Below are positions 12,570 through 24,259 of a stretch of DNA of 64,000 nt, in pieces. The first letter of the stretch is position 1. Each line of letters opens with the position of its first letter. A program made the position numbers and the translations under genes. The DNA comes from Sphagnum compactum. Its lineage: Eukaryota > Bryophyta > Sphagnopsida > Sphagnales. The stretch is from the NCBI GenBank assembly GCA_965153455.1, contig OZ234494.1, forward strand, positions 26,155,354 to 26,219,353, given 5' to 3'. The notes beneath the pieces are model-generated. The model saw only the letters and a list, made by a program, of their open reading frames with translations, had not been told where the DNA came from and searched no databases.

Positions 12570-13355
12570 TTTCGATTTTGTTCCTCGTTATGAAACTGCC
12601 TTTGTTCCTAGTCATTGGCTCTTCTTGTTCCTAGTTTGCAACTCCTCTTGCTCTTAATTTGAGCTCCTTTTGTTCCTGGTTGGCAACTTTTCTTGCTTTT
12701 GGGCTATAACTCCTATTGTTCCTAGTCAAAGCTCTTCTTACTTTTGGTTTGCAACTCCTCTTGTTGCTAGTCTACAACTCCTCTTGGTCCTAATCAAAGC
12801 TCTTATTGCTTTTAGTTGGTAGCTATTCTTGCTCCTGGTCTCCAGCTTTTTGTAGTCCTGGTCCAGCTCCTCTTGCTCTTAGTCTATAATTCTTCTTGAT
12901 CATGGTCGGAGTTCTTCTTGCTCCTAGTTCACAACTTTTCTTGCTCTTGGTTTGTAGCTCCTCTTATTACTAGTATGCAATTCCTTTTGGTCTTAGTTAA
13001 AGCTCCTTTTGGAATTGGTTGGTAGCTCCTCTTATTCCTGGTTAGTAGCTCCTCTTCTCCTAGTAGGCAAATCCTCTTGCTTGTGGGTTGGAACTCCTCT
13101 TGCTCCTAATCTCTAGCTCTTCTTCGTCATGGTCGAACTCCTTTTACTTTTGGTCTACAATTTTTTTTGCTCCTGGTTGGAGCTCCTTTTGCTCCTAGTT
13201 TGCAGCTCCTCTTTCTCCTCTTCTCCTGGTTGGTAGCTCCTTTTGTTCCTGGTGGTAGCTCCTCTCAAGCTCTTAGTTCGTAGCTCCTTTTGCTCTTGGT
13301 CTACAACTCCTTTTGGTCCTTGTTAAAATTCCTTTTGCTCTTAGTTCGGTGTTAC
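12570..13355. repeat. Degenerate minisatellite, 22/23-nt unit, about 33 copies
   Basis: Successive units follow the pattern CTCCTCTTGCTCCTAGTTTG plus a variable end such as CAA, TAG or AAAG. Units I measured are mostly 22 or 23 nt, with one of 21, so the array does not keep a reading frame. Units differ at many positions, so the array is old or drifting. The plus strand is strongly pyrimidine-rich. Confidence 0.85.
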
Positions 13356-13557
13356 ATTGGTTGTTGCAACACTCATTGTTTCACTCGGCACTAAATCATT
13401 TTGCTGCATTCTTAATCTTGTTGTTACTCTTGCTTGTTGTTGATTAGTACTTGGTGATCCCTAAATTAAGTGTTGTTTCACCTATGTGGAGGCTTGTGGT
13501 GATAGTTGCCTGGATGTTTTAATGCAGTCATCCTCTAATCACTCTTATTGTTACAAG

Positions 13558-13735
13558 GGACCATTGTTCATCAAAGGTGGCTTCGCCTTACCTCTTAGCC
13601 TCTTGCAAGGTTGCCCGCTCTACCAAGGTTATGGTACTAACTACAGTGGACCATTGTGCATCAAATGTGGCTTTGGCCTGCCTCTTAGCTTTTCATAGGG
13701 CTACCCGTTTTGCAAAGGTGGGGTATTAGCTGCTT
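13558..13735. repeat. Tandem duplication, 90-nt period
   Basis: Two copies begin with GGACCATTGTTCATCAAAGG (13558) and its variant at 13648, and continue through CTTACCTCTTAGCC-like sequence. It lies just after the minisatellite. Confidence 0.7.
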
Positions 13736-16700
13736 TCCTCAACCTATCATCATCTTTTTGCTTCCTTTTTGTTTCTTTGGCTTCATCGGGAGCTACCTTG
13801 TCCATGGTTTTTTTCTTCAAGATAACAAGATATTCCTCAAAAGTGACAACATGTGATTGAAAATAATCTACAAATAATTCCCTACCTTTGGTCTATTTTG
13901 TAGGTAAATGTGGCAATGATAGTACATTGTGAATCCTCATTGATTATTGTGTTAAGCTAAGCAGCTCACTCTCCTCTTGATGTCCAAGTTCATGAAGCTT
14001 AATTGCCTCCAAGTCAGCTCTAGTGCATGTTGCGTCATGTTCTTGACTTCAAGGGTAGAGAGGTCCCAACTAGTGCATATGCACTAGAGCAATAAACCAA
14101 ACATGCTTTTGTGTTCAATTGAACTTTGAAACACCCATAAGTAGACACTTCTTGTTACTGGCCGCACTAAGTGGCTTGTAATTTTAGACCTAATGAAACC
14201 CTAAAACATAACCCTAAAAATCTCCCACCGTTCAAATTTATTTTCTTCTGCACATGATTCCAAACCCCTAACACCACTCATAAAAAAACACTTGGTGAAC
14301 TTCTTTTTTTATCTTACTACATCGCTCAAAAAAAAGTTTCGGACCCAAATATTTCCTAGTGAATGTCCAATCGTGGGTCTTCAAATGTCTGTCAAAAAAT
14401 GCACGTTGTGCACCCACCAGCCGCACAGACACCGACATGTGCATGGTTGGAGGCCTCTCTACCCTAACTACTTTGCTAAACTAAACTCATGCCCAAATTT
14501 ACAAGTTCTTCACTCAAGTACACATAATTAATTGAAAAGCTTAGCTATCCATTATTCCCCCACACCCTATTCCCACCCAAAATTAATTCTCCCAATGCCT
14601 CTATCCCAAGTTTGATAAACCGCTTGATAATATTTAATTACTCATTTTTTAATTACATAGCAACTATTTAGATATTTAGTTCTAATACTATCCAATAGTT
14701 AAAGCTGTTAAAAAGTGTATTGGAATTCTGATTTATTTTTAAAGTGTGTAAAAAACCAAAATTCGAAGAAATATTGTTCAAATTTGAAGAAAAAAGTTTC
14801 AATCTTAAATTCGGATAGAAGTAAAAGTTTCGATTTTTTTCACATTTTTAGATTTGAAAATAGACTTCAACACCAAAACATCCAGTTTTATTTATCATAT
14901 TAGTTTTATATAATAAAATATTTTCTAGAATTATCCATCTTTGTCAAATACTTGGGAATCAATTACTCTAGTTTTCTTATAAAAAATTATGTTCTATCAC
15001 CAATGGCTTTTTAGACACAAATTTTGGTGTTGTGTGAGTAAAATACCATTTTCACAATCCAATTCAACATCTTGGGCTCATTTTTTCAAATTTTTGGAAA
15101 CAAATATGATTGTTTTGGATTTTTAAAAACCTTCTAAACTTAGTGTCCAAGATTAAAGGTAAAGGAAAATGATTAAAAAAATATTGTAATGCCTTTTTCA
15201 GCTTTTGGCATTGGGGTGCTGAATAATTATTTTATTTTAAAATTTTCATTTGGGCAGTAAAAAAGAAAATTTATGAAATTTCCACAATAAATATAGACAA
15301 CTTCTAACATATTGAGACTTTTTATAACATTTTTTACTACTTTTTTGCAAAAATGGGGAAAATTAATGTTCTATCAATTATAGGATAGAAAAACGGGACC
15401 TCCCCTCACATAAACAACTCTCTTTTTATATCCTTGCTTCTTTCCAATTTCAAAAAATAAAAAAATAAAAATTCCATGGGAACACATAAAATTGGGGGAG
15501 CTCCATTAGCATAATGCCGTAGGGTTCTTCTGCTGGGGGAGATCTCTCAAAATACACATAGAAATGAAAAGGCAGTTGTTTATGTTTTTTTTTTTCCCCC
15601 ATTCCCTTGTAATATTCTCCAATTTGGACATTAGAAACAAATAATTTGTAGAAATTTTGGCATTTACAAAAAATTTAATTATTGCCGAACTTGAAAATGC
15701 ATTACAATATATTCTTTCTTTATACAAACTGTACCTATGGCCCCATACACGCAATTTTTTTTCCCCCTTAGGCATAATCCTATTCCTCCAACCCCATATA
15801 TTTGTGTATACTTTTTTACCCTAATATCATATAACCTTGTGTCTGCATACAAACAGGGTATAAAAAGCAAGAACATGAACCAAAAGGTTCCCTTTGAAAC
15901 CATTCACATCCGAACTTTGTCGTGTATTCTCGGATCCACTTTGGACACATGATAAACCTTGCATTGGCGAGATTTCGCATTCAGACTCATCTCATAACCT
16001 AAGGCTAACCTCGATCTCTAGTCGAGCGGGACTAAACTCACTGTGAACTTCCCAAGTGGTCTAAAGCCTTGTTGCCTGCGATTACCATTTCCTATCTTCT
16101 CTTGCCTCACTGTGTGGACTTTGTCTAACTCTGAGACTTAGTGCATTGTGGACATCTCCCCCAGCCTCTCTCTCCTCAAACCCTCACTCGTGGGCATTTA
16201 TGAAACTCATGAATGTTGTCAAATTGGGAGTCGAAATCCATCCAGCCCAACACTTGAACTCATAACCCAAACCGTCCCCAGGGTCGACCCACAAAAAAGA
16301 CCCCGAGAAGGGGAGGGAGGCAGCAGCCCCATCAAACATTAAAGAAATCCAAGAAATACAAGGGGGGCAAGAAGCACCACACGATGGTGGTGCAATCAAC
16401 CCCAAAGATGCCTAAGTGACACCATTCCGCCCTAAAGACTTGATCAATCCTAACTTGAATACTAGGGTCCCGGGTGGACCGAAGGGAATTAATGGCCTTC
16501 CAAGTGGCCATTCCAACCTCAACGGTAGCTACCCAGGCTTGCTGAAGGATGTTCAATCAAATTTAAGAAAATTAGGGTTTTCTTTAGGGTTAGGAACCAG
16601 GTAAACCTCAGAACACCACCACTACTCTTGGCCCCATTTCTTTGAGAACTCAGTTACTTGGGTTTTTTAAATTGAGAATGACTCCATATCAGTATTTATC

Positions 16701-17427
16701 AGGTTGTACTTTGTTGGCCTTTGCACACTACCAAGGCCCTTAAGGATATTGTGTTTAAATTCATTATAGAGTATAGTAGCTTAATGGATTATGGCCCATA
16801 GGTAGTAGTAGTAGTAGGTCTCTTTTTATATTAGGGTTTTTGAAAGATGATGTTTTGGTTTGTGTTGAAACTTGAGATTAGTTATAATAGAGTTATGATA
16901 TCTTGAAGGATTTTGGTTTCTGTTAAGAGGATTTTTTTTTGAAGATTATATATATTTTTGCATGGGTGAAATATTTGAGTTTCCATAATTCTTCTTTTGC
17001 CTTCTTAAGATACTTTGTATTGTAAATGGCAATGGCCACAGTGTGACACACCCCTTGTTGTCTAACCAAAGATAGCTTTGATGTTCAGAGCCCCTGATTT
17101 TGGCAGAGTGCATGAAGCTCTGCTGTTGCTGCTATCTACCACACATTTCAATTTTGGCAGCAGCTTGAATCTGCATAAACAAACAAACAAACAAACAAAC
17201 AAAACACAAAACAGAGTTGCTCATCAACAGGCCAGAAATATTCAAGTCTGGTCCCACTTGAATCTGTAGCATGCATATCTGCTCCGTGATTCCAGAATCC
17301 TGGATTCCAAAAACAGATTCCATCAGTGTAAAGAGTCAATTTAATGCTTGACCAGAAGTCAATTATTCCTCTTCTTGGGTGACTCCACTGGGGATGGAGC
17401 TGTGTAGACCCCATACCTAAAATATCA

Positions 17428-17429
<2 letters not shown>
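13736..17429. other. Spacer without recognisable genes
   Basis: AT-rich to about 15.9 kb, then of more ordinary composition. Short open frames on both strands around 16.15-16.6 kb overlap each other and match nothing I know. A (CAAA)n run lies at 17176-17203. No RNA gene was recognised. Confidence 0.5.

Positions 17430-17430
<1 letters not shown>

Positions 17431-17466
<36 letters not shown>
17431..17466. repeat. (GA)n microsatellite
   Basis: Pure GA dinucleotide run of about 36 bases. It is followed at 17480-17530 by degenerate copies of a CAGGATT-like word. Confidence 0.95.
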
Positions 17467-17470
<4 letters not shown>

Positions 17471-17700
17471 CTGACTCCCTCAGGTTCAGGATTCAGATTC
17501 AGGATCCAGGACTCATGATTCAGATTCCAGAAACAAAAACAACAAAATTGGGATTTGCCCAGTCCTGTGTCAATCTGAATTGGAGTAGGTAGCTGCACCT
17601 GATCTTCTCATGAGATATTCCAAATGAATGAAAGCAGAATGTTGGGTGACAGATTCTGCTTCCATCTTTCTCAGCATAGGATCATGAGCTACATTAAGAA

Positions 17701-17823
17701 GGTCTGGGGTGGCAGATTATGTCATTTTTTTGGCCATGTTACATAACATAATCTTCTAGTGATGCAAATGTGACTGTTAAACATGATTCTTTTGTAAAAT
17801 TGTTGAATCTGCCACCCTAGACT
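17701..17823. repeat. Foldback sequence A
   Basis: The arms 17701-17718 and 17806-17823 are inverted copies matching at 16 of 18 bases, with core GGTGGCAGATT. An inner 8-base inverted pair (GATTATGT at 17715 and ACATAATC at 17746) sits inside. It could be a small MITE or an RNA hairpin. Confidence 0.7.
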
Positions 17824-17830
17824 GTAATGT

Positions 17831-17950
17831 CATGGAATGGCCTTGCCCTTGCCCGTTATGTTGGGTGCGACACACATCACCTGGCTCGCCCTAACAGGCT
17901 CGCCTAGCACCTTACCCAACATAATGGGCAGGGGCTTGACTGTTCCATAG
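17831..17950. repeat. Foldback sequence B
   Basis: The left arm 17831-17868 and right arm 17911-17950 are imperfect inverted copies. The inner parts GCCCGTTATGTTGGGT and ACCCAACATAATGGGC differ at a single base. The loop is about 42 bases and GC-rich. It lies only 7 bases after foldback A. Confidence 0.75.
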
Positions 17951-18096
17951 TACTTAGATGCTTGTTGCCTTCTTCATCATTTTGTATTTTCACCTTGAAT
18001 ACTGCTGCCTCCTGAAATGGCCATAGAAATCAGCAAGCATTAAGGAAATACCTGAGTTGAAAAAGACACAAATTGTATCTTCAAAATTCAAAGAAA

Positions 18097-18266
18097 AGTG
18101 GAATGTGGAAATGTGCAATTGAGGACTGCGAAATGTGGAACATGTGGGATGCGCAATGAGGAATGTGGGATGTGAAATGTGGAATGTGCAATGAGAAATG
18201 TGAAATGTGTGGAATGTGGAATGTGGAATGTGGAATGAGGAATATAGAGTGTGAAAATGTGGAATG
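18097..18266. repeat. 7-nt satellite, TGGAATG-type
   Basis: Repeated GGAATGTGGAATGTG words with drift, purest near 18210-18240. The minus strand gives a spurious His/Ser/Thr-rich open frame. Confidence 0.85.
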
Positions 18267-18882
18267 TAGATCTCTTAGTCAAAGAAATGAGAAATGCAGA
18301 ATTTTCTCAATCACTCTGAAGAAAATCGTTTTGCAGCTGACATTAGAGCTTGCACAAAAGTGTCTGGAGATAAGTGGGTTCGTCACAGTGCTTACAGACA
18401 CTCCAACTTGACTAAAACCACAATCCAGATTCATGCGCCTCCAGGGACGTAGGATTGCACGTCTAGACATTCTGCAGTTATTTTCAAAATATTTCTATTG
18501 ATGAAAGAAATTGGACTTTAGCAAACATAAGTTTGAAAATTTGCAAGTTTAAAGTAAAAAAATAGAAATTCAATGAATCAGTTTTTGCATTGAATTGCTT
18601 CCAAAATTTGTGGTTCATTGGGAGACACCAAATGTGACAGCAGAATGCAACTTCAGACCTTGACAATTTGGCAAGTACATGTAAAATTTTGGTAAATTTT
18701 CATTGAGCCTTGGTAGAGGGCTTGCTTTCATTTCACCACTATTACCTGCACGTAAATTTCTAATAGCACCAGCAAACTTTGAGACACAAATGGCTTGCAA
18801 AGAGAAATCTAATGTTGCAGAAGGACAATTTTGTGTCAGTTTTGCTGCCTCTGTACATATTCTGAAAACATGATGATTGGTA

Positions 18883-19455
18883 TTAATGTGATATGAAATG
18901 CAGCCAACTCACCTGCAGCAACAGGCTGCTTATGCAGTTCCAACTCTGCAGGAAGTTCATGAATTTGAAGCAACCTGACAGCATTTTAAGCACTTTTTCT
19001 CGAGCTACATGGCTCACATTGGTGTGCCTGTCCCTCAACTTATTGTTGGTTTGTTGGCTCAACTTGTTGTCTAGTTTACCAGAATCAGAATTAGCCAATA
19101 TCACCCTTGAATGTGCTGTAACATGAGTATGCACCATGTGCAGTGGCCACAACTCTTTGATGCTTGAGAATGAATTAGAGCTGGCTATATGTATTTGCTC
19201 ATCATCTTCTCCCTCCTCCTCATGATCAGTGGCTCGATGGCACAGATCCACCCTGGAACACAAGAAGTTAGAATATCTGATCTTGAAACACCAACACCAG
19301 TTCATATTCACCAAGTGCTGTGAAATCCACATACACAAAAGATGAATGTATACTCCAAGAGAGAATGGGTAATTTCCATTGGAGGCAGAGAAGCAGAGAA
19401 AGTACCAAACGAAACAAAGTAGAAGATATATATATAGTGTCAAGAAGGAAAGCAA
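18883..19455 (-). CDS. Possible exon(s) of an unrecognised gene
   Basis: This is the longest open frame in the window that I cannot assign: 190 codons on the minus strand. The part between an acceptor-like CAG before 19256 and a good donor CAG/GTGAGT at 18913/18912 reads as hydrophilic protein. It has an acidic run HEEEGEDDEQ, then basic and amphipathic segments ending FMNFLQSWNCISSLLLQ. The part above 19256 looks like AT-rich intron with hydrophobic pseudo-coding. A second open stretch at 18618-18862 (reading ICTEAAKLTQNCPS) could be a following exon, but its phase does not match the nearest acceptor. I do not recognise the family. It may be chance. Confidence 0.25.
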   Translation of the reverse strand: MLSFLTLYIYLLLCFVWYFLCFSASNGNYPFSLGVYIHLLCMWISQHLVNMNWCWCFKIRYSNFLCSRVDLCHRATDHEEEGEDDEQIHIASSNSFSSIKELWPLHMVHTHVTAHSRVILANSDSGKLDNKLSQQTNNKLRDRHTNVSHVAREKVLKMLSGCFKFMNFLQSWNCISSLLLQVSWLHFISH

Positions 19456-19563
19456 TGTCAGGTGCTACTGCATACTTCATGGACTGGAACTGGTCCACAA
19501 TCAATCACTGTCACTTGAAGAGTACACATAGTTGCCAAACGTTTGGTGTCGACCAGGTGCTTA

Positions 19564-19944
19564 GAGCAACTCCACCAATGCTCAGTATGTGATCCTGCAA
19601 ATTAAAATTGGATGAAGAAAAGTCAAAACATGCTGGGTTGGCTCAGCAAAATGGTTTTGGTGCAGCATTTTTGCACAATTTGCTGAGGTTCATAAAAGGC
19701 ACAGCAAAACCTAACATGTGCCCAGCGAAGAGCGTAATAAATAGGATCTGACTGCTGCTCTTTGTTTCTGATTGGTCAATCATAATGATTGGTCCATGTA
19801 GTTTGCTCTTAGTAATAGTCTCCCACCTATTTGCAGTCCCAGTTTTAGTTTTTATTGGTGGGGCTGGAAAAAAGTAAAATATTTAAACTTGGATATGAGA
19901 AATATTTTTGCAGGATCACATAGTGAGCACCATCGGTGATCCTC
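19564..19944. mobile_element. MITE of Tourist/PIF-Harbinger type
   Basis: A 381-bp element is flanked on both sides by TTA (19561-19563 and 19945-19947), the 3-bp target duplication typical of PIF/Harbinger. The ends are inverted repeats of roughly 40 bp. The left starts GAGCAACTCCACCAATGCTC, the right (reversed) GAGGATCACCGATGGTGCTC. Both run on into near-identical sequence containing ATGTGATCCTGCAAA. There is no transposase frame, so it is non-autonomous. Confidence 0.75.
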
Positions 19945-19947
19945 TTA

Positions 19948-22900
19948 CTGCCATCATAAGTACAAACTCTGCCATGGCATTTTCAAGATAATTATCCTAT
20001 GTGTGATCTTGACAAAATCAAAACAGACACAACAAAGAATGAGTGCAGTCCTAACCTTGCACATGCTCATATCACTCAAAGGATCAAAAGACCATTCACC
20101 TTCATCATGAAATGGCTGGACATTGTACTAAATAGAACATGTGTTACATCACCGATGTAGCAGCAGGTGGTCTGGTAAGGACATATATTATTATACTTGT
20201 GCCTGACTTGGTTTTGCTTCTAATTCTTACAGGCTGCAATAGAAAGTCAAAGAAAACACACAAAAGAAACTATGAATTTTCAAAAACAGTCATTGAGGAC
20301 TGACCTTAGGACCAAGGAAACCATGTACATCAATATAAGATAGATGAGACCATATCTGAGATCATGAATCCCCAAAGACTTGACCAGCACTTCCATTAGG
20401 CATTTGAAGCTGGAACTAAATGTGCATTCTCCGCAACGTCAATTGCATTTACAGATTCTGAAGCTGGTAACATAAATGTACATGCATTCTAGATGCCAAT
20501 TTGCATTTTCACCTATCTGGGAGTCAGGACCTGGTGGAAAGTGGGATACCCTTGATTCCACTGGCCAACAGACTACTAGAACAATTTCAAAACCTTATAT
20601 TCATCACCAACTTCATCAAATTCAATGCAGTCAGTTTCCTCTTCTCACAGCAAGCTCTTATAGAGAACATGCATATTGAAAGCGCTAACCATGTAGCTGA
20701 AAGAGTTACAGTACAGAACCTACACATACATGGCCAATAAATTCCAATTTTTCATTTGGAATTATTGAAAACACAACATGATTCAAAATTATATATATAT
20801 ACTATTCTTTTGTGCATCTTGTTAACATTCGTCCCCCAAGGCCAATCAAATACCTTCCCATGCTATTGATAGTGTTGGAAATTAGAAAAAAGATGCGATG
20901 GGTTAAGCTTGAACCAAAAACTATTACAATGTTATTGAAAGTGAGATTTAACATTGTACGCATGAAATGTTTAATAGAAAATGCCTTTAGTCATATAGGA
21001 TGACCTTCTTAGCATTTGAGTATATATTGCAATAATTAACTCCATTTATTAATCTATCTACAACCCAATTTGTGAAAGCACCTATACCACTGAGGAAGAT
21101 TGTCAAAAGGATTTATATTGATTAACACATGACTTGTCTCTTAAACATATGAATACATTATATGGGGTGGGTACATTTACAATTAAAGAAAATATACTTA
21201 CATTGTGTATGATATTTTGTTTAATGCTAACAAGTTGTTTTCTAGTTTGTGTTCACATTCATTCTGAAAAGTGATTATTGAACATCACTGAATAATTTCG
21301 TGACATTGTTGTCTTGTAATAAATTTGTGGAATCATGAATGGTACACACATTCCTTTGAATGTGAAACTAAACAAATGATCACAGTTTTTATCGTTAATT
21401 TTTACAATAAGAAACATTTTCATGATCCAATGTTACATGGTTGTGATTTTGACCACCTTTTTTGGAGTGTGTACATTGGTCACCCACAAGGAGTTGCAAA
21501 TGAAGGATAATTTAAAATGTTTAACTTATATTGTGCACTTCACTCATGACAAATTTTGTGAGAATTCCTTGTTCAAGTTAAAGGTGTGCAAATTCAACAC
21601 TACCTCTTTTGGTGATGTTACATACCCCATTTAGTCATACTTATTCAAGGGTTACGAACTTCAAAATCCAAGCATTGTGGACCAAAATCAATTTGATTGA
21701 TTTATGAATGAAGGTCACTTTTAAATTAAAACTGCATTTGGACTTTAAAAATTTGATGGAGGATTTTCAAAATTTTCAATGCATTCATTGATTGAATTCC
21801 CATGATTGTTTCAACATGCTACATTTTGCACAACTTTTATCAATTCCAAGGTATGTTAAAATTAGTAATATGTGACATAAAATAATGAGAAAATCTTCTT
21901 GTGGGTTTTATTAGTATGTGCATATTTGATTACACGAGAAGGTGAACGACTTAGGATTGCCAAGGAGGAAGTGAGAGAGGCACTTTTGCATCTGGTTACA
22001 ATGTAACTTTAAGGAATAAATTTGGATTTTGTCACACAATAATAATATGCAAAACATGTCAATCAATAAACATAATGTTGTTGCATTGAAATTTTTGATT
22101 ATTGCAAATGTTGTGGACACTTTTATTATAGGTAGAAAAGAAATGCAAAGCATTTTTAATTTTCCTTAACATCAAGATGATATCTAGCTTTGAGTTTTGT
22201 TACAAAATTTGTGCCAATTGTAAAATTTACTTTCTACTATCTTGTATTACCTTTCTTCCACTATAATCATGGATTGAGCAATGAACTTTGTTATCCTAAT
22301 TGCTTCACTCTACAACTCAAGTTTCAAAGTTCCAATTTTTTATAAGCACCAGTTAATTTCTTAAATACAATTGCTATGTCACCATTCAATCCATGTTTCT
22401 TCCTTGCCACCACTTTGCTAGAAACGTTTGACAAATTTGTTTCACTTGTGTGAAAAGATTCATTTGCACTAGTAGTTGAGTGCTAGCATTGGATGCATCG
22501 ATGGAAGTGCCAAATGCAAGAACTATGGACAAAGGAGATCGTGAAGGTGCAATGTTAGTTTGGGTTGGATTATCATCCACATCTAGCAAGTTTTCTTCAG
22601 TAATCAATGCTTAAGAAAAAGATCTAGTGCGAAGATGCTTGTGATCAAAACCACTAAGTGTGCCATTTGCCTTTGTCATGCTTTCAAGGTATTAGATTCA
22701 TCATGTCAAACCAAACCCATGAAATAGTTTCACCACTTAGACTTGCAGAGCAGATATCCAACCCACGCTTGATTGTCACCCTTAGAGAAACTGAACCAAC
22801 ATTTTGGAGCACATGTGTGCAGGCATTTTGCCTTCCTGCCTTTCTGCAAGCAAAGAAGTCAGTGGAAGAGGCTCGCAGAAGACAGGCAATCCCATTTCAT

Positions 22901-23684
22901 CTGCATGTACCAATAGCTATACAATTTCATAATTTCTCACATGATCTTCTTTGGACCTGGAACCAAAGGCCAGAACCATTCCACAATGATCCACTTGATG
23001 TCACTTGTTATCAATCCACACTGCTACTTCATATACTATCACATTCATCTTCAAATTGGGCACCATAGTTCCAGAACAGGCTTTACATGGAAGATTTTAA
23101 AAACACATGCACCCTATCTACAAAATTGCACTTCATTGCTTCAATGTTTACATCAATTGTTCCTTCTTTTGTTCCAAGTGCTTTGATAGACAAGGGTTGC
23201 TCAGGTGGACCACTAAAAAGGGTTACAGGACTAGTCTAAACACAGCAATTAGTATTGGTGACAATTGTACAAAACACAAGCTATGGTCCTGTTGAAATCC
23301 CCACTGTATATCTGTAGTTTTAGGACAACGAAAAAACTGCTCACAACAAACCCTCGCGTGATATCCTGCAATTCAAGGTTTTAAGTTTCTGCATGGAGCA
23401 CATCACTCATGGTGTGCACCTTCAATCAACCAACTAATACCCAATTGAAAACATCCATCCACAACCCAATGTGAAAATAGGAGCAAATGTTGGGCAAGAT
23501 TTGTCAAGATTAGGAACTACCTAAAGAATCTGCACACAGGAGCAAGGACCCTCAGAAATCAGGTATTTGAATACAGGCTCTGGAAATCCTCTCTCAAGGG
23601 GTTGAAATGAGTGAAAATCAGACATATATTGTGACAGAAGCAAATCGATTTCCTCTCAATGGGTTGAAATGAGTGAGATCAGAC
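19948..23684. other. Spacer without a supported gene
   Basis: Mostly AT-rich. A 136-codon frame (22658-23068, plus) reads as plausible protein in places (PRLIVTLRETEPTFW) but I recognise no family and see no conserved neighbours. A stretch near 20033-20110 resembles repeats inside VPS24 intron 3. Confidence 0.45.
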
Positions 23685-23798
23685 TTATGAGCGGACATTG
23701 GCCAACCGTGCACGTAAGGCTTCCAATTCAGCATCATCATCACCTCCCTCCACAACTGCTTCCTGCTGCAAATATATTATGACAGAAGCAAATCAGAT
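23595..23798. repeat. Direct repeats flanking the last VPS24 exon
   Basis: The words GGGTTGAAATGAGTGA (about 23600 and 23660) and TGACAGAAGCAAATC (about 23633 and 23776) each occur twice. One copy of the second word is in the 3'UTR and the other in intron 5, so the terminal coding exon lies between duplicates. Confidence 0.7.
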
Positions 23799-24227
23799 TT
23801 CACCTATCGTTGCAGCCAAACAGTGGACTTATGTCCTTATGATCCCACCAAGCTGCAACATATAGATCCATGATATCTTAATATCTCCTTGAATACTTCC
23901 CAACTTGACAAACATATAGACCAGGATCTTCACAGCAATTTCACTGTGAAAACAGAGGTGCACTAAAATCAATCACAATCTACAACATCAAAAGAAGTTC
24001 AAATTGAAACCCAGACCCCCAGACCCTCACCCGTGCAGTTCAGAACAGTTCAGAGAGAAACCAGAGATATCCTCCTAGACATGGGAACTGATCATCTGGA
24101 TGAGAGCTGATAATCTGAATGAAGTATCACTGAATTTGAATCCTGAATTGACAGTCAAGAAAAAGTTTGCCAATATCTACATTAATGCACAATTCTACAA
24201 CCCCAGTGGTCAAATAGCACACATGGA

Positions 24228-24259
<32 letters not shown>

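Noticed and set aside
22658-23068. 136-codon plus-strand frame
   Set aside because: Some stretches look protein-like but there is no recognised motif, no partner exon and no composition change; kept only as a note in the spacer entry.
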